Shown: positions 7,699-15,835, counted from the stretch's first letter. The stretch: DNA of 17,258 nt from Tychonema litorale BBK16 (GCF_021648855.1 NZ_JAKJHX010000114.1:1-17258); one strand, 5' to 3'. Translations and numbers: made by a program. Notes: generated by a model from the letters alone, not told the origin.

Positions 7699-8052
7699 AT
7701 GACTGTTTTTATTTGCTGTTTCTGTATCGGAACTATGATGGTTCTGTTTTTGTGGAGTATTTCGGTAGCATTGCGAGAAGGAGTCTATCAAATTCGGCGA
7801 CTGCATCAAGTTCCGTGTTCGGATTGCGAGTTTTTTACTAATGACTACCGTCTCAAGTGTACTGTACGGCCGTGCACTGCTTGTACTGAAGAGGCGATCG
7901 GCTGTACTGACTTTGAACCGAAGACTTGCTTTGCCAATTCTTGTCAGCAACATTATTCTAAGCTTCACAAAGCTTATACAGAAATACCGACAAACAATCC
8001 TCCAGTTACACCTTTAGCAACAGGGAAAAGTGGCTATAGACCTCAATTATGA
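7699..8052 (+). CDS. Cys-rich small membrane-anchored protein, function unknown
   Basis: A 117-residue protein with one N-terminal hydrophobic segment (about residues 3-25) and a compact Cys-rich domain. Eight cysteines lie at 40, 43, 54, 59, 62, 69, 77 and 82, starting with a PCSDCEFF motif. The spacing suggests a bound metal, a small iron-sulphur-type centre, or disulphides. The Cys block looks like a conserved cyanobacterial hypothetical family from memory, but I cannot name a function. The C-terminal tail after about residue 90 looks unstructured. It lies between the IsiA cluster and fur, all in one direction, which suggests a role in iron or redox homeostasis; that is inference only. The ATG at 7699 begins the hydrophobic segment directly. 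No strong ribosome-binding site is seen. Confidence 0.75.
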   Translation: MTVFICCFCIGTMMVLFLWSISVALREGVYQIRRLHQVPCSDCEFFTNDYRLKCTVRPCTACTEEAIGCTDFEPKTCFANSCQQHYSKLHKAYTEIPTNNPPVTPLATGKSGYRPQL

Positions 8053-8122
8053 ATTGCGAGCAATTTCTAGGGGTAGTGCCTGTCCTACCCTCCTCATCCT
8101 TATTCCTTATTTCTTGACGAAT

Positions 8123-8638
8123 ATGAATTTATACAGCGCTAACTCACTCAAAGCCCAACTAAACCAGAGGGGTTGCCGCCTAACTCCCCAGCGAGAAACT
8201 ATTTTGAGTGTCTTTCACAATCTGCGACAAGGCAATCATTTGAGTGCAGAAGAGTTATACAAAACCTTACAGAATCAAGGAGAAAAGATTGGCTTATCTA
8301 CTGTGTATAGAACACTGCATTTGTTGGCCAGAATTGGAATTTTGCGCGAACTAGAATTAGCAGAAGGACACAAACATTACGAGCTCAATTTTCCTGAATT
8401 GCACCACCACCACCATCTGGTTTGCATTCAGTGTCACAAGACTTTTGAGTTTAGCGATGAATCGATTTCAAAGGTTGGAAAAAAGCAAGTTGAAAAAGCT
8501 GGTGTAGAATTGCTGGACTGCCAGTTAACTGTGCGCGCTGTTTGTTTTCAAGCTTTACGGGATGGATGGCCTTCTTTGATACCCAGCAATTGGTTATGCC
8601 CTCAATACCATTCGGAAATGGAGGGTGAAGTTATGTAG
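8123..8638 (+). CDS. fur: Fur-family ferric uptake regulator
   Basis: A 171-residue Fur-type repressor. The N-terminal winged helix carries the family signature RLTPQRETIL (19-28), HLSAEELY and the recognition region STVYRTL (59-65). The dimerisation/metal domain has the His cluster HHHHH (94-98) and a CxxC at 101-104 (CIQC). In Fe-replete cells Fur binds AT-rich operators and represses iron-stress genes such as isiA, so the neighbouring clusters are its natural targets. The frame is open further upstream, to a GTG at 8030 that overlaps the Cys-rich gene. The ATG at 8123 (MNLYSANSLKAQLNQRG) is preferred because it matches the usual Fur N-terminus. The second CxxC found in many Fur proteins is not present; Cys133, Cys141 and Cys159 remain in a diverged tail. 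FurA, FurB (Zur) or PerR type is not certain. Confidence 0.9.
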   Translation: MNLYSANSLKAQLNQRGCRLTPQRETILSVFHNLRQGNHLSAEELYKTLQNQGEKIGLSTVYRTLHLLARIGILRELELAEGHKHYELNFPELHHHHHLVCIQCHKTFEFSDESISKVGKKQVEKAGVELLDCQLTVRAVCFQALRDGWPSLIPSNWLCPQYHSEMEGEVM

Positions 8639-8697
8639 GGCAGTACCTATGATATCAATTCCGGCGTGCGATTCGTTTAACCTAAACCAGGATTACA

Positions 8698-8856
8698 TCA
8701 CTCAGGAGCCGTAGTTAGCGATAAGCTGCTGATATAATAATAGGCAAGGTGTTCATAATCTTTTTTGCCACGAGTGCCGCTTCTTTCCACTTTAATTAAA
8801 CTGGTAATTTTACCCCATTTTAATTTATCAAAATCCTGATTTATTGCGTGGGTCAT
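8698..8856 (-). pseudogene. Truncated transposase remnant, ISAs1-like
   Basis: On the minus strand a 52-codon frame runs from an ATG at 8856 to a stop at 8698. Its product includes KWGKITSLIKVERSGTRG and EHLAYYYISSLS. That pattern (W..V.R...G....YYISSL) is what I recall from the C-terminal half of ISAs1-family DDE transposases. A stop lies a few codons upstream in the same frame (TGA, then AAA AAG TCA before ATG), and the conserved region after YYISSL is cut off by a stop, so both ends are missing. It is a decayed insertion-sequence fragment, not a functional gene. Family assignment is by remembered motif. Confidence 0.6.
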
Positions 8857-8905
8857 TGACTTTTTTCAAAAATAAGATTAGAGTCAGCATATATGTTTTT
8901 GTTGA

Positions 8906-8946
8906 GCGATCGCTAAAAATCTTATCAGATAGCGCGATCGCTTTTA
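8906..8946. terminator. HIP1-based inverted repeat
   Basis: Two GCGATCGC octamers (8906-8913 and 8934-8941), with matching TA steps just inside, can form a stem over a loop of about 20 bases, followed by CTTTTACTTT. It may act as a weak terminator for fur, or be chance pairing of palindromic HIP1 sites. Confidence 0.35.
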
Positions 8947-8979
8947 CTTTTGCCGATCGTACCCGAGAATGAAACAGCC

Positions 8980-9057
8980 CTGCCCTAGCCCCCCTTCTTA
9001 AGGGGGGGACAGGAGTCTTTTCAAAGTCCCCCGACCTAAGGGGGATTTAGGGGGATC
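8980..9057. repeat. Poly-C/poly-G interspersed repeat
   Basis: CCCCCCTT (8989-8996) faces AAGGGGGG (9000-9007). A second hairpin follows, with CCCCC and GGGGG arms at about 9028-9044, and then a further G run. It is of the same type as the element at 2341-2373. Its translated products (Pro/Leu/Ser-rich) are not proteins. Confidence 0.7.
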
Positions 9058-9189
9058 TAGACTTAGGTAAAAACTAGAGAGATCAAGGATTTCAGGCTTA
9101 AGTTGACACTCCTTGGGCACTCCCGTGTCCCTACAATAACTAATACCTATATACCTGAAAAGTTCTGTATGAGTTCCAGCCCTTGACAA

Positions 9190-10041
9190 TCAAGCAACTT
9201 CAGAATCGCAGCGTTGATGTTCCATCCGAAATACGTTAGCGTATAAACTAGCTACAATCTGTTTACCTTCCTGGGTCAATTTTAAGTAGCCGAGGGATTC
9301 GCTGATGTGCGGATAAATACGGCTCCAGTAAAGCTTCGAGTAGCTTTGCAGCAAGTCCCCCGGATGTCGGTAGCCCAAGGCTTTAGTAACACCACTTTCT
9401 TCCAATTCGTAAAAGAGCGCACCAATTTTTTGTAAATATTGTTGGTTGCTAAGTTGACCTATCAAGTCAGCGCCACGAACTAAACTAGAATAATCAACGA
9501 CATTTTCATTGGCATTGCCGTCAAGCACCGAAAAACGAGTTTCCTCAATTTTTTGCTTGATTGCTTCGGCATTAATTAGCTTATGATTTCCGAAGCGTTC
9601 GTCAATGAAGAGTTTTGATCGATCAACTCGGTAAGGCGCGAGGCTGGCTGCCGTTGCACCACGAGCAAGTGCAGTTTTTCTACCATCTCTTCCTGTAGCA
9701 TATAACCCTTCTGTTTGTTGGTCTTGTCGGCAAACTCCTTTGACATATCCGATATCTTGGCACAGCAAAGAAATGATGAAGTGCAGCCAATCTTCGCAGG
9801 ATACTCCGCCCTTGCGAATGTGTTTTCCTCGCAAGATTTCTTGACCGACTAAGGTGATGCCAATGGTGTGTTCTACATTGTGATAAAGAGCATCGCTATT
9901 GGCAATGTTTTCTAAAGCCATTGCTCCCACCCAAGAAATAATGTTGGCATAATCTGATTTATACCCTCCATAAGTACGGCTGTAGCCATTCTCAAGGTGT
10001 TGAATAAAAGCCTCGATTAGAAGTTCAGTAGAATTAAACAT
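9190..10041 (-). CDS. HD-superfamily phosphohydrolase homologue with QD in place of HD
   Basis: A 283-residue soluble protein. The fold is suggested by YHNVEHT at 53-59 (metal-ligand His54 and His58, as in HD and class I phosphodiesterase domains) and by LLCQDIGYVKG at 92-102, where the HD doublet should be. The codon there is CAA, giving Gln95-Asp96 in place of His-Asp. Other conserved-looking parts are YATGRDGR, LVRGADLIGQL and a C-terminal helical region ending MEHQR. Family members hydrolyse phosphate or cyclic-nucleotide esters, but the substrate of this cyanobacterial group is unknown to me. The ATG at 10041 is supported by GAGGG about 10 bases upstream on the minus strand. Loss of one metal ligand suggests altered or lost catalysis. 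Confidence 0.85.
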   Translation of the reverse strand: MFNSTELLIEAFIQHLENGYSRTYGGYKSDYANIISWVGAMALENIANSDALYHNVEHTIGITLVGQEILRGKHIRKGGVSCEDWLHFIISLLCQDIGYVKGVCRQDQQTEGLYATGRDGRKTALARGATAASLAPYRVDRSKLFIDERFGNHKLINAEAIKQKIEETRFSVLDGNANENVVDYSSLVRGADLIGQLSNQQYLQKIGALFYELEESGVTKALGYRHPGDLLQSYSKLYWSRIYPHISESLGYLKLTQEGKQIVASLYANVFRMEHQRCDSEVA

Positions 10042-10151
10042 ACCCGTCTTTTTACCCTCGTATCACCTTGAAAGATTTGTGAGTCTATTTTTAAGTTTTA
10101 TCAGCTTAATAAATTGGATCTTAGCTCAAAACTCATGCTTTCTCTAGAAAA

Positions 10152-10355
10152 TCATTCCATTACCGATAGCCATCCCCGGCGTACTGCGTACAGTAGTCTG
10201 TTGAGTATTTTTTGGTTGTCTGAGCTTCGGAAAGTTTGAGAATTAACTGCGTCTTGAATCTGCTCTAACTGAGTCTGATCGATCGTTCCAGATTTCCAAA
10301 TATTCAGGTAGAGTTCGGAAATGGCGTATTCAGGAACAAAGGTTTGGGTTCTCAT
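10152..10355 (-). CDS. Small conserved-looking cyanobacterial hypothetical protein
   Basis: A 67-residue, probably all-helical protein. The visible pattern is ISELYLNIWKSG near the N-terminus, a variable charged middle, and ILNRLLYAVRRGWLSVM at the end. Small proteins with an ELY..IWK.G start and an INRLLYAIRRG end are, as I recall, scattered through cyanobacteria without assigned function. There is no signal peptide, membrane span or metal motif. It lies 110 bases upstream of the HD-like gene on the same strand, so the two may be cotranscribed. The ATG at 10355 is the only sensible start. The call as a real gene rests on the remembered motif. Confidence 0.68.
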   Translation of the reverse strand: MRTQTFVPEYAISELYLNIWKSGTIDQTQLEQIQDAVNSQTFRSSDNQKILNRLLYAVRRGWLSVME

Positions 10356-10656
10356 TGGCGGTAAACTTATATTTATATTTATTATTGTGGAAGCTTGTCT
10401 AATCTTATGTGATGTGGATCGACCGTTAGCTGTGATGTGATCGCCAGAGGGAAGTTGATCTGTAATAATTTCGCTGGGTGGCGGGCGATCAAAAACTTAT
10501 TGCTAAAAAAACTTGAGTCGTGTATAATACAGAGTCTGGTATCCCCATTTATCCATAATTTTACCCAAAATCCCATCTCCGCATAGGGGAAGGGACTTTC
10601 AGTGCGGATGCCACAAAATCACTCTATTCAGCAAAAAGCTAGAAATGCCGTAACTC
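10356..10656 (+). other. Divergent intergenic region with the str operon promoter
   Basis: The left end is AT-rich and probably carries the promoter of the minus-strand pair. The right end holds the rpsL promoter and an approximately 120-base leader. I see no gene or riboswitch that I recognise. Confidence 0.5.
10500..10528 (+). promoter_or_regulatory. Sigma-70-type promoter of the str operon
   Basis: TTGCTA (10500-10505) and a perfect TATAAT (10523-10528) are separated by 17 bases, the optimal spacing. Transcription would start near 10535, leaving a leader of about 120 bases before rpsL. Confidence 0.65.
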
Positions 10657-11040
10657 ATGCCCACTATTCAGCAACTCATTCGTTCAGCACGGGAACAAAC
10701 GCAGAAAAAAACCAAATCGCCAGCTCTCAAGAGTTGCCCCCAGCGCCGCGGAGTTTGTACCAGAGTGTACACAACCACCCCGAAAAAACCTAACTCGGCG
10801 CTGCGAAAGGTGGCGCGGGTGCGGCTGACCTCTGGTTTTGAAGTGACAGCCTATATCCCAGGTATCGGTCACAACTTGCAAGAACACTCAGTAGTAATGA
10901 TCCGTGGCGGTAGGGTAAAAGATTTGCCTGGGGTTAGATACCACATCATTCGCGGTACATTAGACACGGCCGGGGTGAAAGACCGCAAACAAGGTCGTTC
11001 CAAATACGGGGCAAAACGTCCTAAAGCAGCGAAGAAATAA
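10657..11040 (+). CDS. rpsL: 30S ribosomal protein S12
   Basis: A 127-residue protein matching S12 throughout: [12 protein letters not shown] at the start, [32 protein letters not shown], and [20 protein letters not shown]12 lies at the decoding centre of the small subunit and affects accuracy. The two lysines of the KKPNSALRK and GRVKDLPG motifs, where streptomycin-resistance changes usually occur, are the ordinary sensitive-type residues. First gene of the str operon, 140 bases before rpsG. An overlapping frame at 10602 is a shadow. No anomaly is seen. Confidence 0.98.
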   Translation: MPTIQQLIRSAREQTQKKTKSPALKSCPQRRGVCTRVYTTTPKKPNSALRKVARVRLTSGFEVTAYIPGIGHNLQEHSVVMIRGGRVKDLPGVRYHIIRGTLDTAGVKDRKQGRSKYGAKRPKAAKK

Positions 11041-11180
11041 GACGGAACTCGCATTTTTCGGGGTTGGAGGGCAAAAATTACTCCTCGATCGCAATTAGTG
11101 GATAGCCAATTAATCATCGATCGATAGCTCACAAAAACCCCAAACTCAATCATTCAAAATCAAAAATCCCAAATAGAACT

Positions 11181-11651
11181 ATGTCTCGCCGCACAGTTAT
11201 TCAAAAACGTCCAGTCCCCCCTGATCCAACCTACAACAGTCGGTTGGTCAGCATGATGGTGAGACGGATTATGCAGCACGGCAAAAAATCCGTTGCTTCC
11301 AGCATTGTTTACGATGCCCTCAAAACCATCCAAGAACGGACAGGAGCCGAGCCGTTAGACTTGTTTGAAAAAGCAGTCAAAAACGCCACACCTCTAGTAG
11401 AAGTGAAAGCTCGCCGCGTAGGTGGTGCTACCTATCAAGTGCCAATGGAAGTACGTACCGATCGCGGTACAACCCTTGCCCTCCGCTGGCTGATCAGATT
11501 TGCTCGTGCTCGCACGGGCCGCTCAATGGCCGCCAAGCTGGCTAACGAACTGATGGATGCAGCTAATGAAACAGGTAGCGCCATTCGCAAACGCGAAGAA
11601 ACCCACCGTATGGCAGAAGCTAACAAGGCTTTTGCTCACTACCGCTACTAA
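11181..11651 (+). CDS. rpsG: 30S ribosomal protein S7
   Basis: A 156-residue protein, full length for S7. It begins [16 protein letters not shown] and contains the conserved [16 protein letters not shown] and [16 protein letters not shown] segments, ending [21 protein letters not shown]7 nucleates assembly of the 30S head by binding the 3' major domain of 16S rRNA. In E. coli it represses its own operon; whether that holds here is unknown. The ATG at 11181 fits the family N-terminus, although no good ribosome-binding site is seen upstream. Downstream there is a gap of 332 bases before fusA, longer than in many bacteria. Confidence 0.98.
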   Translation: MSRRTVIQKRPVPPDPTYNSRLVSMMVRRIMQHGKKSVASSIVYDALKTIQERTGAEPLDLFEKAVKNATPLVEVKARRVGGATYQVPMEVRTDRGTTLALRWLIRFARARTGRSMAAKLANELMDAANETGSAIRKREETHRMAEANKAFAHYRY

Positions 11652-11833
11652 TAGCTAAATCGGTTAGGTCGAATTGCACATCAAGTGGTATGAGAGCATT
11701 GGGCGAGAGATTGGAAAGTGTAAATTTTTAGGATTGAGGTTGCTTCCCCCGGCGCTAGGCTGCGAGCCATGAAGCAAACTCAACACTCAAAAACTCACTA
11801 TTCAAAACTCTCTTAATCCTCCATGTCACATAC

Positions 11834-11871
11834 TTAATATTTTTGTAAACAAATCTTGCAAAAAATATTAA
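11834..11871. repeat. Perfect 11-bp AT-rich inverted repeat upstream of fusA
   Basis: TTAATATTTTT (11834-11844) and AAAAATATTAA (11861-11871) match exactly over a 16-base spacer. The arms are pure A/T, so it could be an operator for a dimeric protein or a weak hairpin. Confidence 0.7.
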
Positions 11872-11941
11872 AATGTAACAATAAGCTCCATATACTTATG
11901 TTGTTTGTCGGTAGCGACTACAAAATAGGGTTTTTGTGTAG

Positions 11942-11947
11942 TATAAT
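11942..11947 (+). promoter_or_regulatory. Possible -10 element of a fusA promoter
   Basis: A perfect TATAAT lies about 40 bases before the fusA start. No convincing -35 lies at the right distance. A second TATAAC is found a few bases later. Confidence 0.3.
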
Positions 11948-11983
11948 TGTATTATAACAGCAGAAAAACTCAAGGAGGTAGCT

Positions 11984-14056
11984 GTGGTACGTGAATTCCC
12001 GCTAGAAAAAACTCGCAACATCGGCATCGCCGCTCACATTGACGCGGGCAAAACAACAACAACTGAAAGAATTCTGTTCTATTCCGGCATGATTCACAAA
12101 CTAGGTGACGTGCACCATGGAACAGCAGTTATGGACTGGATGGAGCAAGAGCGAGAGCGGGGAATTACGATTACTGCTGCCGCTATCACTACCACTTGGA
12201 AAGATCACAAAATCAACATCATCGACACTCCTGGACACGTAGACTTCACGATCGAAGTAGAACGCTCCATGCGAGTGCTAGATGGAGTGATCGCAGTTTT
12301 CTGCTCGGTAGGCGGAGTTCAGCCACAATCGGAAACTGTTTGGCGACAAGCCGATCGCTATAAAGTACCTCGGATTGTGTTCGTCAACAAAATGGATCGG
12401 ATGGGCGCTAACTTTTATAAAGTCTACGGTCAAATTTGCGATCGCATGAGAGCAAACGCCGTACCCATCCAAATCCCGATCGGTAGCGAAGAAAACTTCC
12501 GGGGAATTGTAGATATAGTGCAAATGAAAGCCTACATCTACAACAACGACATCGGCACTGATATCGAGGAAATAGAAATCCCCGATGAAGTCAAAGATCT
12601 AGCCGCGGAATATCGCACCAAGCTGATCGAATCCGTAGCAGAAACCAGCGACACCCTCACCGAGAAATACCTCGAAGGCGTAGAACTAACGGAAGACGAA
12701 ATCCGCACAGCCTTACGCCACGGCACTCTCAAAGGTACGATCGTCCCGTTGTTGTGCGGTTCTGCATTTAAAAACAAAGGGGTTCAGTTGTTGTTGGATG
12801 CAGTGATCGAGTATCTGCCGTCGCCCTTGGAAGTTCCCCCAATTCAAGGACTCCTACCCAACGGCGACACCGCAGAACGACACGCGGATGACAACGAGCC
12901 CCTGTCAGCCCTGGCATTCAAAATCATGGCAGACCCATACGGTCGCCTGACCTTTGTTCGCGTCTACTCCGGTATCCTCAAAAAAGGTACTTATGTCCTC
13001 AACTCCACCAAAGACAAAAAAGAGCGAGTTTCTCGCCTAATTGTACTCAAAGCGGACGATCGGATAGAAGTAGACGAACTGCGCGCCGGGGACTTGGGAG
13101 CAGTCTTGGGTCTGAAAGATACCTTCACCGGTGACACCATCTGCGACGAAACAGCACCAGTAATTCTGGAATCACTGTTTATTCCAGAACCAGTCATCTC
13201 GGTGGCGGTGGAACCCAAAACCAAACAAGACATGGAGAAGCTCTCCAAAGCCCTCCAGTCTCTCTCGGAAGAAGACCCCACCTTTCGAGTCAATGTTGAC
13301 CCAGAAACCAATCAGACAGTCATCGCCGGCATGGGCGAACTGCACTTGGAAATTTTGGTAGACAGGATGCTGCGCGAATTCAAAGTAGAAGCCAACGTCG
13401 GTAAACCGCAAGTAGCCTACCGCGAAACCATTCGCAAAGCAGTCCAGGCCGAAGGTAAATTTATCCGCCAAAGCGGCGGTAAAGGTCAGTACGGTCACGT
13501 CGTGATCGAAATAGAACCCGGAGAAGAGGGAAGCGGCTTTGAATTTGTCTCCAAAATTGTCGGCGGGACTGTACCCAAAGAGTACATCGGCCCGGCAGGA
13601 CAAGGGATGAAAGAAGCCTGCGAATCAGGTATTCTAGCAGGATATCCGATGATTGACCTCAAAGCTACTATGGTAGACGGGTCTTTCCACGATGTAGACT
13701 CCTCAGAAATGGCATTTAAGATCGCCGGTTCAATGGCGATCAAAGAAGCTGTGATGAATGCAACGCCTGTGCTGCTAGAGCCTATGATGAAAGTAGAGGT
13801 TGAAGTTCCCGAAGATTACATCGGGAATGTCATCGGCGACCTCAACTCCCGTCGGGGTCAGATTGAGGGTCAAGAGACGGATCAGGGAATTGCTAAAGTT
13901 TCTGTGAAAGTTCCACTAGCAGAAATGTTTGGTTACGCTACTGACATCCGCTCGAAAACCCAAGGTCGAGGCATCTTCACAATGGAATTCAGCCATTACG
14001 AAGAAGTGCCGCGAAATGTGGCTGAAGCCATTATCGCTAGGAACAAAGGGAACTAA
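11984..14056 (+). CDS. fusA: Elongation factor G
   Basis: A 690-residue translational GTPase that drives ribosomal translocation and, with RRF, subunit recycling. G-domain motifs are intact: AHIDAGKT (17-24), the switch I RGITIT (59-64), DTPGH (81-85) and NKMD (135-138). Domains II to V follow, including [12 protein letters not shown] in domain IV and the C-terminal [16 protein letters not shown]. Length is normal. The start is a GTG 4 bases after a strong AAGGAGGT Shine-Dalgarno; the resulting N-terminus [20 protein letters not shown] is typical. Third gene of the str operon. Some cyanobacteria have additional EF-G copies elsewhere; being within the str operon this is the main one by inference. 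Overlapping opposite-strand frames are shadows. Confidence 0.97.
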   Translation: MVREFPLEKTRNIGIAAHIDAGKTTTTERILFYSGMIHKLGDVHHGTAVMDWMEQERERGITITAAAITTTWKDHKINIIDTPGHVDFTIEVERSMRVLDGVIAVFCSVGGVQPQSETVWRQADRYKVPRIVFVNKMDRMGANFYKVYGQICDRMRANAVPIQIPIGSEENFRGIVDIVQMKAYIYNNDIGTDIEEIEIPDEVKDLAAEYRTKLIESVAETSDTLTEKYLEGVELTEDEIRTALRHGTLKGTIVPLLCGSAFKNKGVQLLLDAVIEYLPSPLEVPPIQGLLPNGDTAERHADDNEPLSALAFKIMADPYGRLTFVRVYSGILKKGTYVLNSTKDKKERVSRLIVLKADDRIEVDELRAGDLGAVLGLKDTFTGDTICDETAPVILESLFIPEPVISVAVEPKTKQDMEKLSKALQSLSEEDPTFRVNVDPETNQTVIAGMGELHLEILVDRMLREFKVEANVGKPQVAYRETIRKAVQAEGKFIRQSGGKGQYGHVVIEIEPGEEGSGFEFVSKIVGGTVPKEYIGPAGQGMKEACESGILAGYPMIDLKATMVDGSFHDVDSSEMAFKIAGSMAIKEAVMNATPVLLEPMMKVEVEVPEDYIGNVIGDLNSRRGQIEGQETDQGIAKVSVKVPLAEMFGYATDIRSKTQGRGIFTMEFSHYEEVPRNVAEAIIARNKGN

Positions 14057-14057
14057 T

Positions 14058-14129
14058 GATTTTAGATTTTAGATTTTGGATTTTGGATTGAATCCAAAAT
14101 CGAGAATCTAAAATCTCAAGTCTAAAATC
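14058..14129. repeat. Nested inverted repeats of GATTTTAGA/GATTTTGGA between fusA and tuf
   Basis: A tandem series of GATTTTAGA/TTTTGGA units (14058-14089) is followed by its reverse complement units (TCCAAAATC, AATCTAAAATC, TCTAAAATC; about 14092-14129). The innermost pair GATTTTGGA/TCCAAAATC has a 5-base loop. The whole would fold into a long imperfect hairpin inside the operon. Confidence 0.8.
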
Positions 14130-14157
14130 GCTAAAAAAAACAAGGAACAAATCGAGA

Positions 14158-15387
14158 ATGGCACGCGCAAAATTTGAACGGAATAAACCCCACGTAAACA
14201 TCGGCACGATCGGTCACGTTGACCACGGCAAAACAACTTTGACCGCCGCGATTACGATGACTCTTTCTGCACTGGGTCAGGCAAAGGGTAAGAAGTATGA
14301 CGAAATCGACGCCGCGCCTGAAGAAAAAGCGCGGGGTATTACGATTAATACGGCTCACGTTGAGTACGAAACAACTGGTCGGCACTATGCCCACGTTGAT
14401 TGTCCCGGACACGCTGACTATGTGAAAAACATGATCACTGGTGCTGCTCAAATGGACGGTGGCATCTTAGTTGTGTCAGCGGCTGACGGCCCTATGCCCC
14501 AAACTCGCGAACACATTTTGCTAGCTAAGCAAGTTGGTGTTCCTAGTTTGGTTGTTTTCTTGAACAAGGAAGACATGGTAGATGATGCAGAACTTTTGGA
14601 ATTGGTGGAAATGGAAGTTCGCGAACTTCTGAGTTCTTACGATTTCCCTGGTGATGATATCCCCATCGTGACTGGTTCGGGATTGAAAGCTCTCGAAGCG
14701 ATGGTTGCCAATCCCAAGGCGATCAAGGGCGAAAATCCTTGGATTGACAAGATTTATGCACTGATGGAAGCTGTGGATAGTTACATCCCCACTCCAGAAC
14801 GTGAAATTGATAAGCCTTTCTTGATGGCGGTTGAAGACGTATTCTCGATTACTGGTCGGGGTACTGTTGCTACTGGTCGGATTGAACGTGGGAAAGTTAA
14901 AGTTGGCGAAAACGTGGAACTGGTTGGTCTGAAGGACACTCGCCCCACTACTGTGACTGGTGTGGAAATGTTCACAAAGTCTCTGGATGAAGGCTTAGCT
15001 GGCGACAACGTTGGCTTGCTGCTGCGGGGAGTTTTGAAGGAGCAGATTGAACGAGGTATGGTTATTGCCAAGCCGAAGAGCATCTTGCCTCACACAGAGT
15101 TTGAATCGGAAGTCTATATCCTGAAGAAGGAAGAAGGTGGTCGTCACACGCCATTTTTCTCTGGATACCGCCCTCAGTTCTACGTTCGTACAACTGATGT
15201 AACTGGTACAATCAAGCAGTTCACGGCTGATGACGGCACGGAAGCTGAAATGGTGATGCCTGGTGACCGGATTAAGATGACTGTGGAGTTGATTAACCCG
15301 ATCGCGATCGAACAAGGAATGCGCTTTGCTATCCGTGAAGGCGGACGCACCGTCGGTGCTGGTGTTGTTTCCAAAATCCTCAAGTAG
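14158..15387 (+). CDS. tuf: Elongation factor Tu
   Basis: A 409-residue GTPase that delivers aminoacyl-tRNA to the ribosome. G-domain motifs are complete: GHVDHGKT (19-26), RGITIN (59-64), DCPGH (81-85) and NKED (136-139). Domains II and III are present, with [13 protein letters not shown] and the C-terminal [20 protein letters not shown]. Length is the 409 typical of cyanobacteria and plastids. The ATG at 14158 matches the invariant MARAKFER start, with AAGGAA about 11 bases upstream. Its third-position codon use is T-richer than that of fusA. A hairpin lies after it, before rpsJ. Confidence 0.98.
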   Translation: MARAKFERNKPHVNIGTIGHVDHGKTTLTAAITMTLSALGQAKGKKYDEIDAAPEEKARGITINTAHVEYETTGRHYAHVDCPGHADYVKNMITGAAQMDGGILVVSAADGPMPQTREHILLAKQVGVPSLVVFLNKEDMVDDAELLELVEMEVRELLSSYDFPGDDIPIVTGSGLKALEAMVANPKAIKGENPWIDKIYALMEAVDSYIPTPEREIDKPFLMAVEDVFSITGRGTVATGRIERGKVKVGENVELVGLKDTRPTTVTGVEMFTKSLDEGLAGDNVGLLLRGVLKEQIERGMVIAKPKSILPHTEFESEVYILKKEEGGRHTPFFSGYRPQFYVRTTDVTGTIKQFTADDGTEAEMVMPGDRIKMTVELINPIAIEQGMRFAIREGGRTVGAGVVSKILK

Positions 15388-15402
15388 GAATCTATTAACA
15401 GC

Positions 15403-15452
15403 CTAAGTAGCAGAAAAGTCGCCAAATGTCAATAGGCTTTTCTGCTATTTAG
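15403..15452 (+). terminator. Long hairpin between tuf and rpsJ
   Basis: TAGCAGAAAAG (15408-15418) pairs perfectly with CTTTTCTGCTA (15437-15447). The stem extends outwards after one mismatch with CTAA/TTAG. The loop is 18 bases. No T run follows, so it may be an attenuator or an RNA-stability element that adjusts EF-Tu versus S10 levels. Confidence 0.6.
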
Positions 15453-15496
15453 TGAGTAGTCAAATAAACTGAACCTAGAAAATTAAAGAAACCAAA

Positions 15497-15814
15497 ATGG
15501 CAGCTATCCAACAACAAAAAATTCGCATTCGCCTCAAAGCTTTCGACAGACGCATTCTCGACGCATCTTGTGAAAAGATTGTAGATACAGCAAATCGGAC
15601 AGCGGCCACTGCGATCGGTCCGATTCCTTTGCCTACTAAACGCCGTATCTATTGCTTGCTGCGATCGCCTCACGTAGACAAAGATTCTCGCGAACACTTT
15701 GAAACTCGCACGCACCGCCGCATCATCGACATTCACCAGCCTTCTGCTAAAACAATTGACGCTTTGATGAAATTGGATTTGCCAGCCGGCGTAGATATCG
15801 AAGTCAAGCTGTAG
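15497..15814 (+). CDS. rpsJ: 30S ribosomal protein S10
   Basis: A 105-residue protein matching S10 (NusE). Marks are [15 protein letters not shown] near the start, [29 protein letters not shown] in the middle region, and a THRRIIDIH segment before the end. It is part of the 30S head and also acts in transcription antitermination with NusB. In cyanobacteria and plastids rpsJ commonly follows tuf instead of heading the S10 operon, as seen here. The ATG at 15497 gives the usual N-terminus. It is last in the operon; a strong terminator follows 21 bases after the stop. Confidence 0.97.
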   Translation: MAAIQQQKIRIRLKAFDRRILDASCEKIVDTANRTAATAIGPIPLPTKRRIYCLLRSPHVDKDSREHFETRTHRRIIDIHQPSAKTIDALMKLDLPAGVDIEVKL

Positions 15815-15835
15815 ATTGACGGTTTGAGAAATAAC

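Larger units (their letters stand above)
8639..9189. other. 551-base gene-free stretch with IS remnant and repeats
   Basis: It contains the transposase remnant at 8698-8856, a HIP1-based hairpin near 8906-8941, a poly-C/poly-G repeat at about 8980-9057, and a short repeat-like stretch (9099-9135). No intact gene is credible here. Confidence 0.7.
11652..11983 (+). other. Intergenic region rpsG-fusA with AT-rich inverted repeat
   Basis: No gene is seen. The left two thirds carry low-complexity sequence (ACTCAAAACTC-type). From 11834 it becomes AT-rich and includes an 11-bp inverted repeat, a -10-like TATAAT at 11942-11947, and a strong Shine-Dalgarno AAGGAGGT at 11972-11979. It probably holds a secondary promoter for fusA. 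Confidence 0.55.

Noticed and set aside
8030..8122. Upstream GTG start for fur, overlapping the Cys-rich gene
   Set aside because: The extra residues have no match in Fur proteins as I know them, and the ATG at 8123 gives the standard Fur N-terminus.
8401..8418. Run of five His codons suggesting a tag or vector artefact
   Set aside because: A His cluster followed by CxxC is a normal metal-binding feature of cyanobacterial Fur.
8998..9189. 63-codon minus-strand frame downstream of the HD-like gene
   Set aside because: Much of it is translated poly-C/poly-G interspersed repeat (PPKSPLGRG-type), so it is not a credible protein.
10602..10793. 63-codon frame overlapping the rpsL start
   Set aside because: It overlaps rpsL in a different frame and contains no motif; the S12 frame is certain.
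13172..13603. 143-codon minus-strand frame within fusA
   Set aside because: Antisense to conserved EF-G domains; a codon-bias shadow with no domain of its own.
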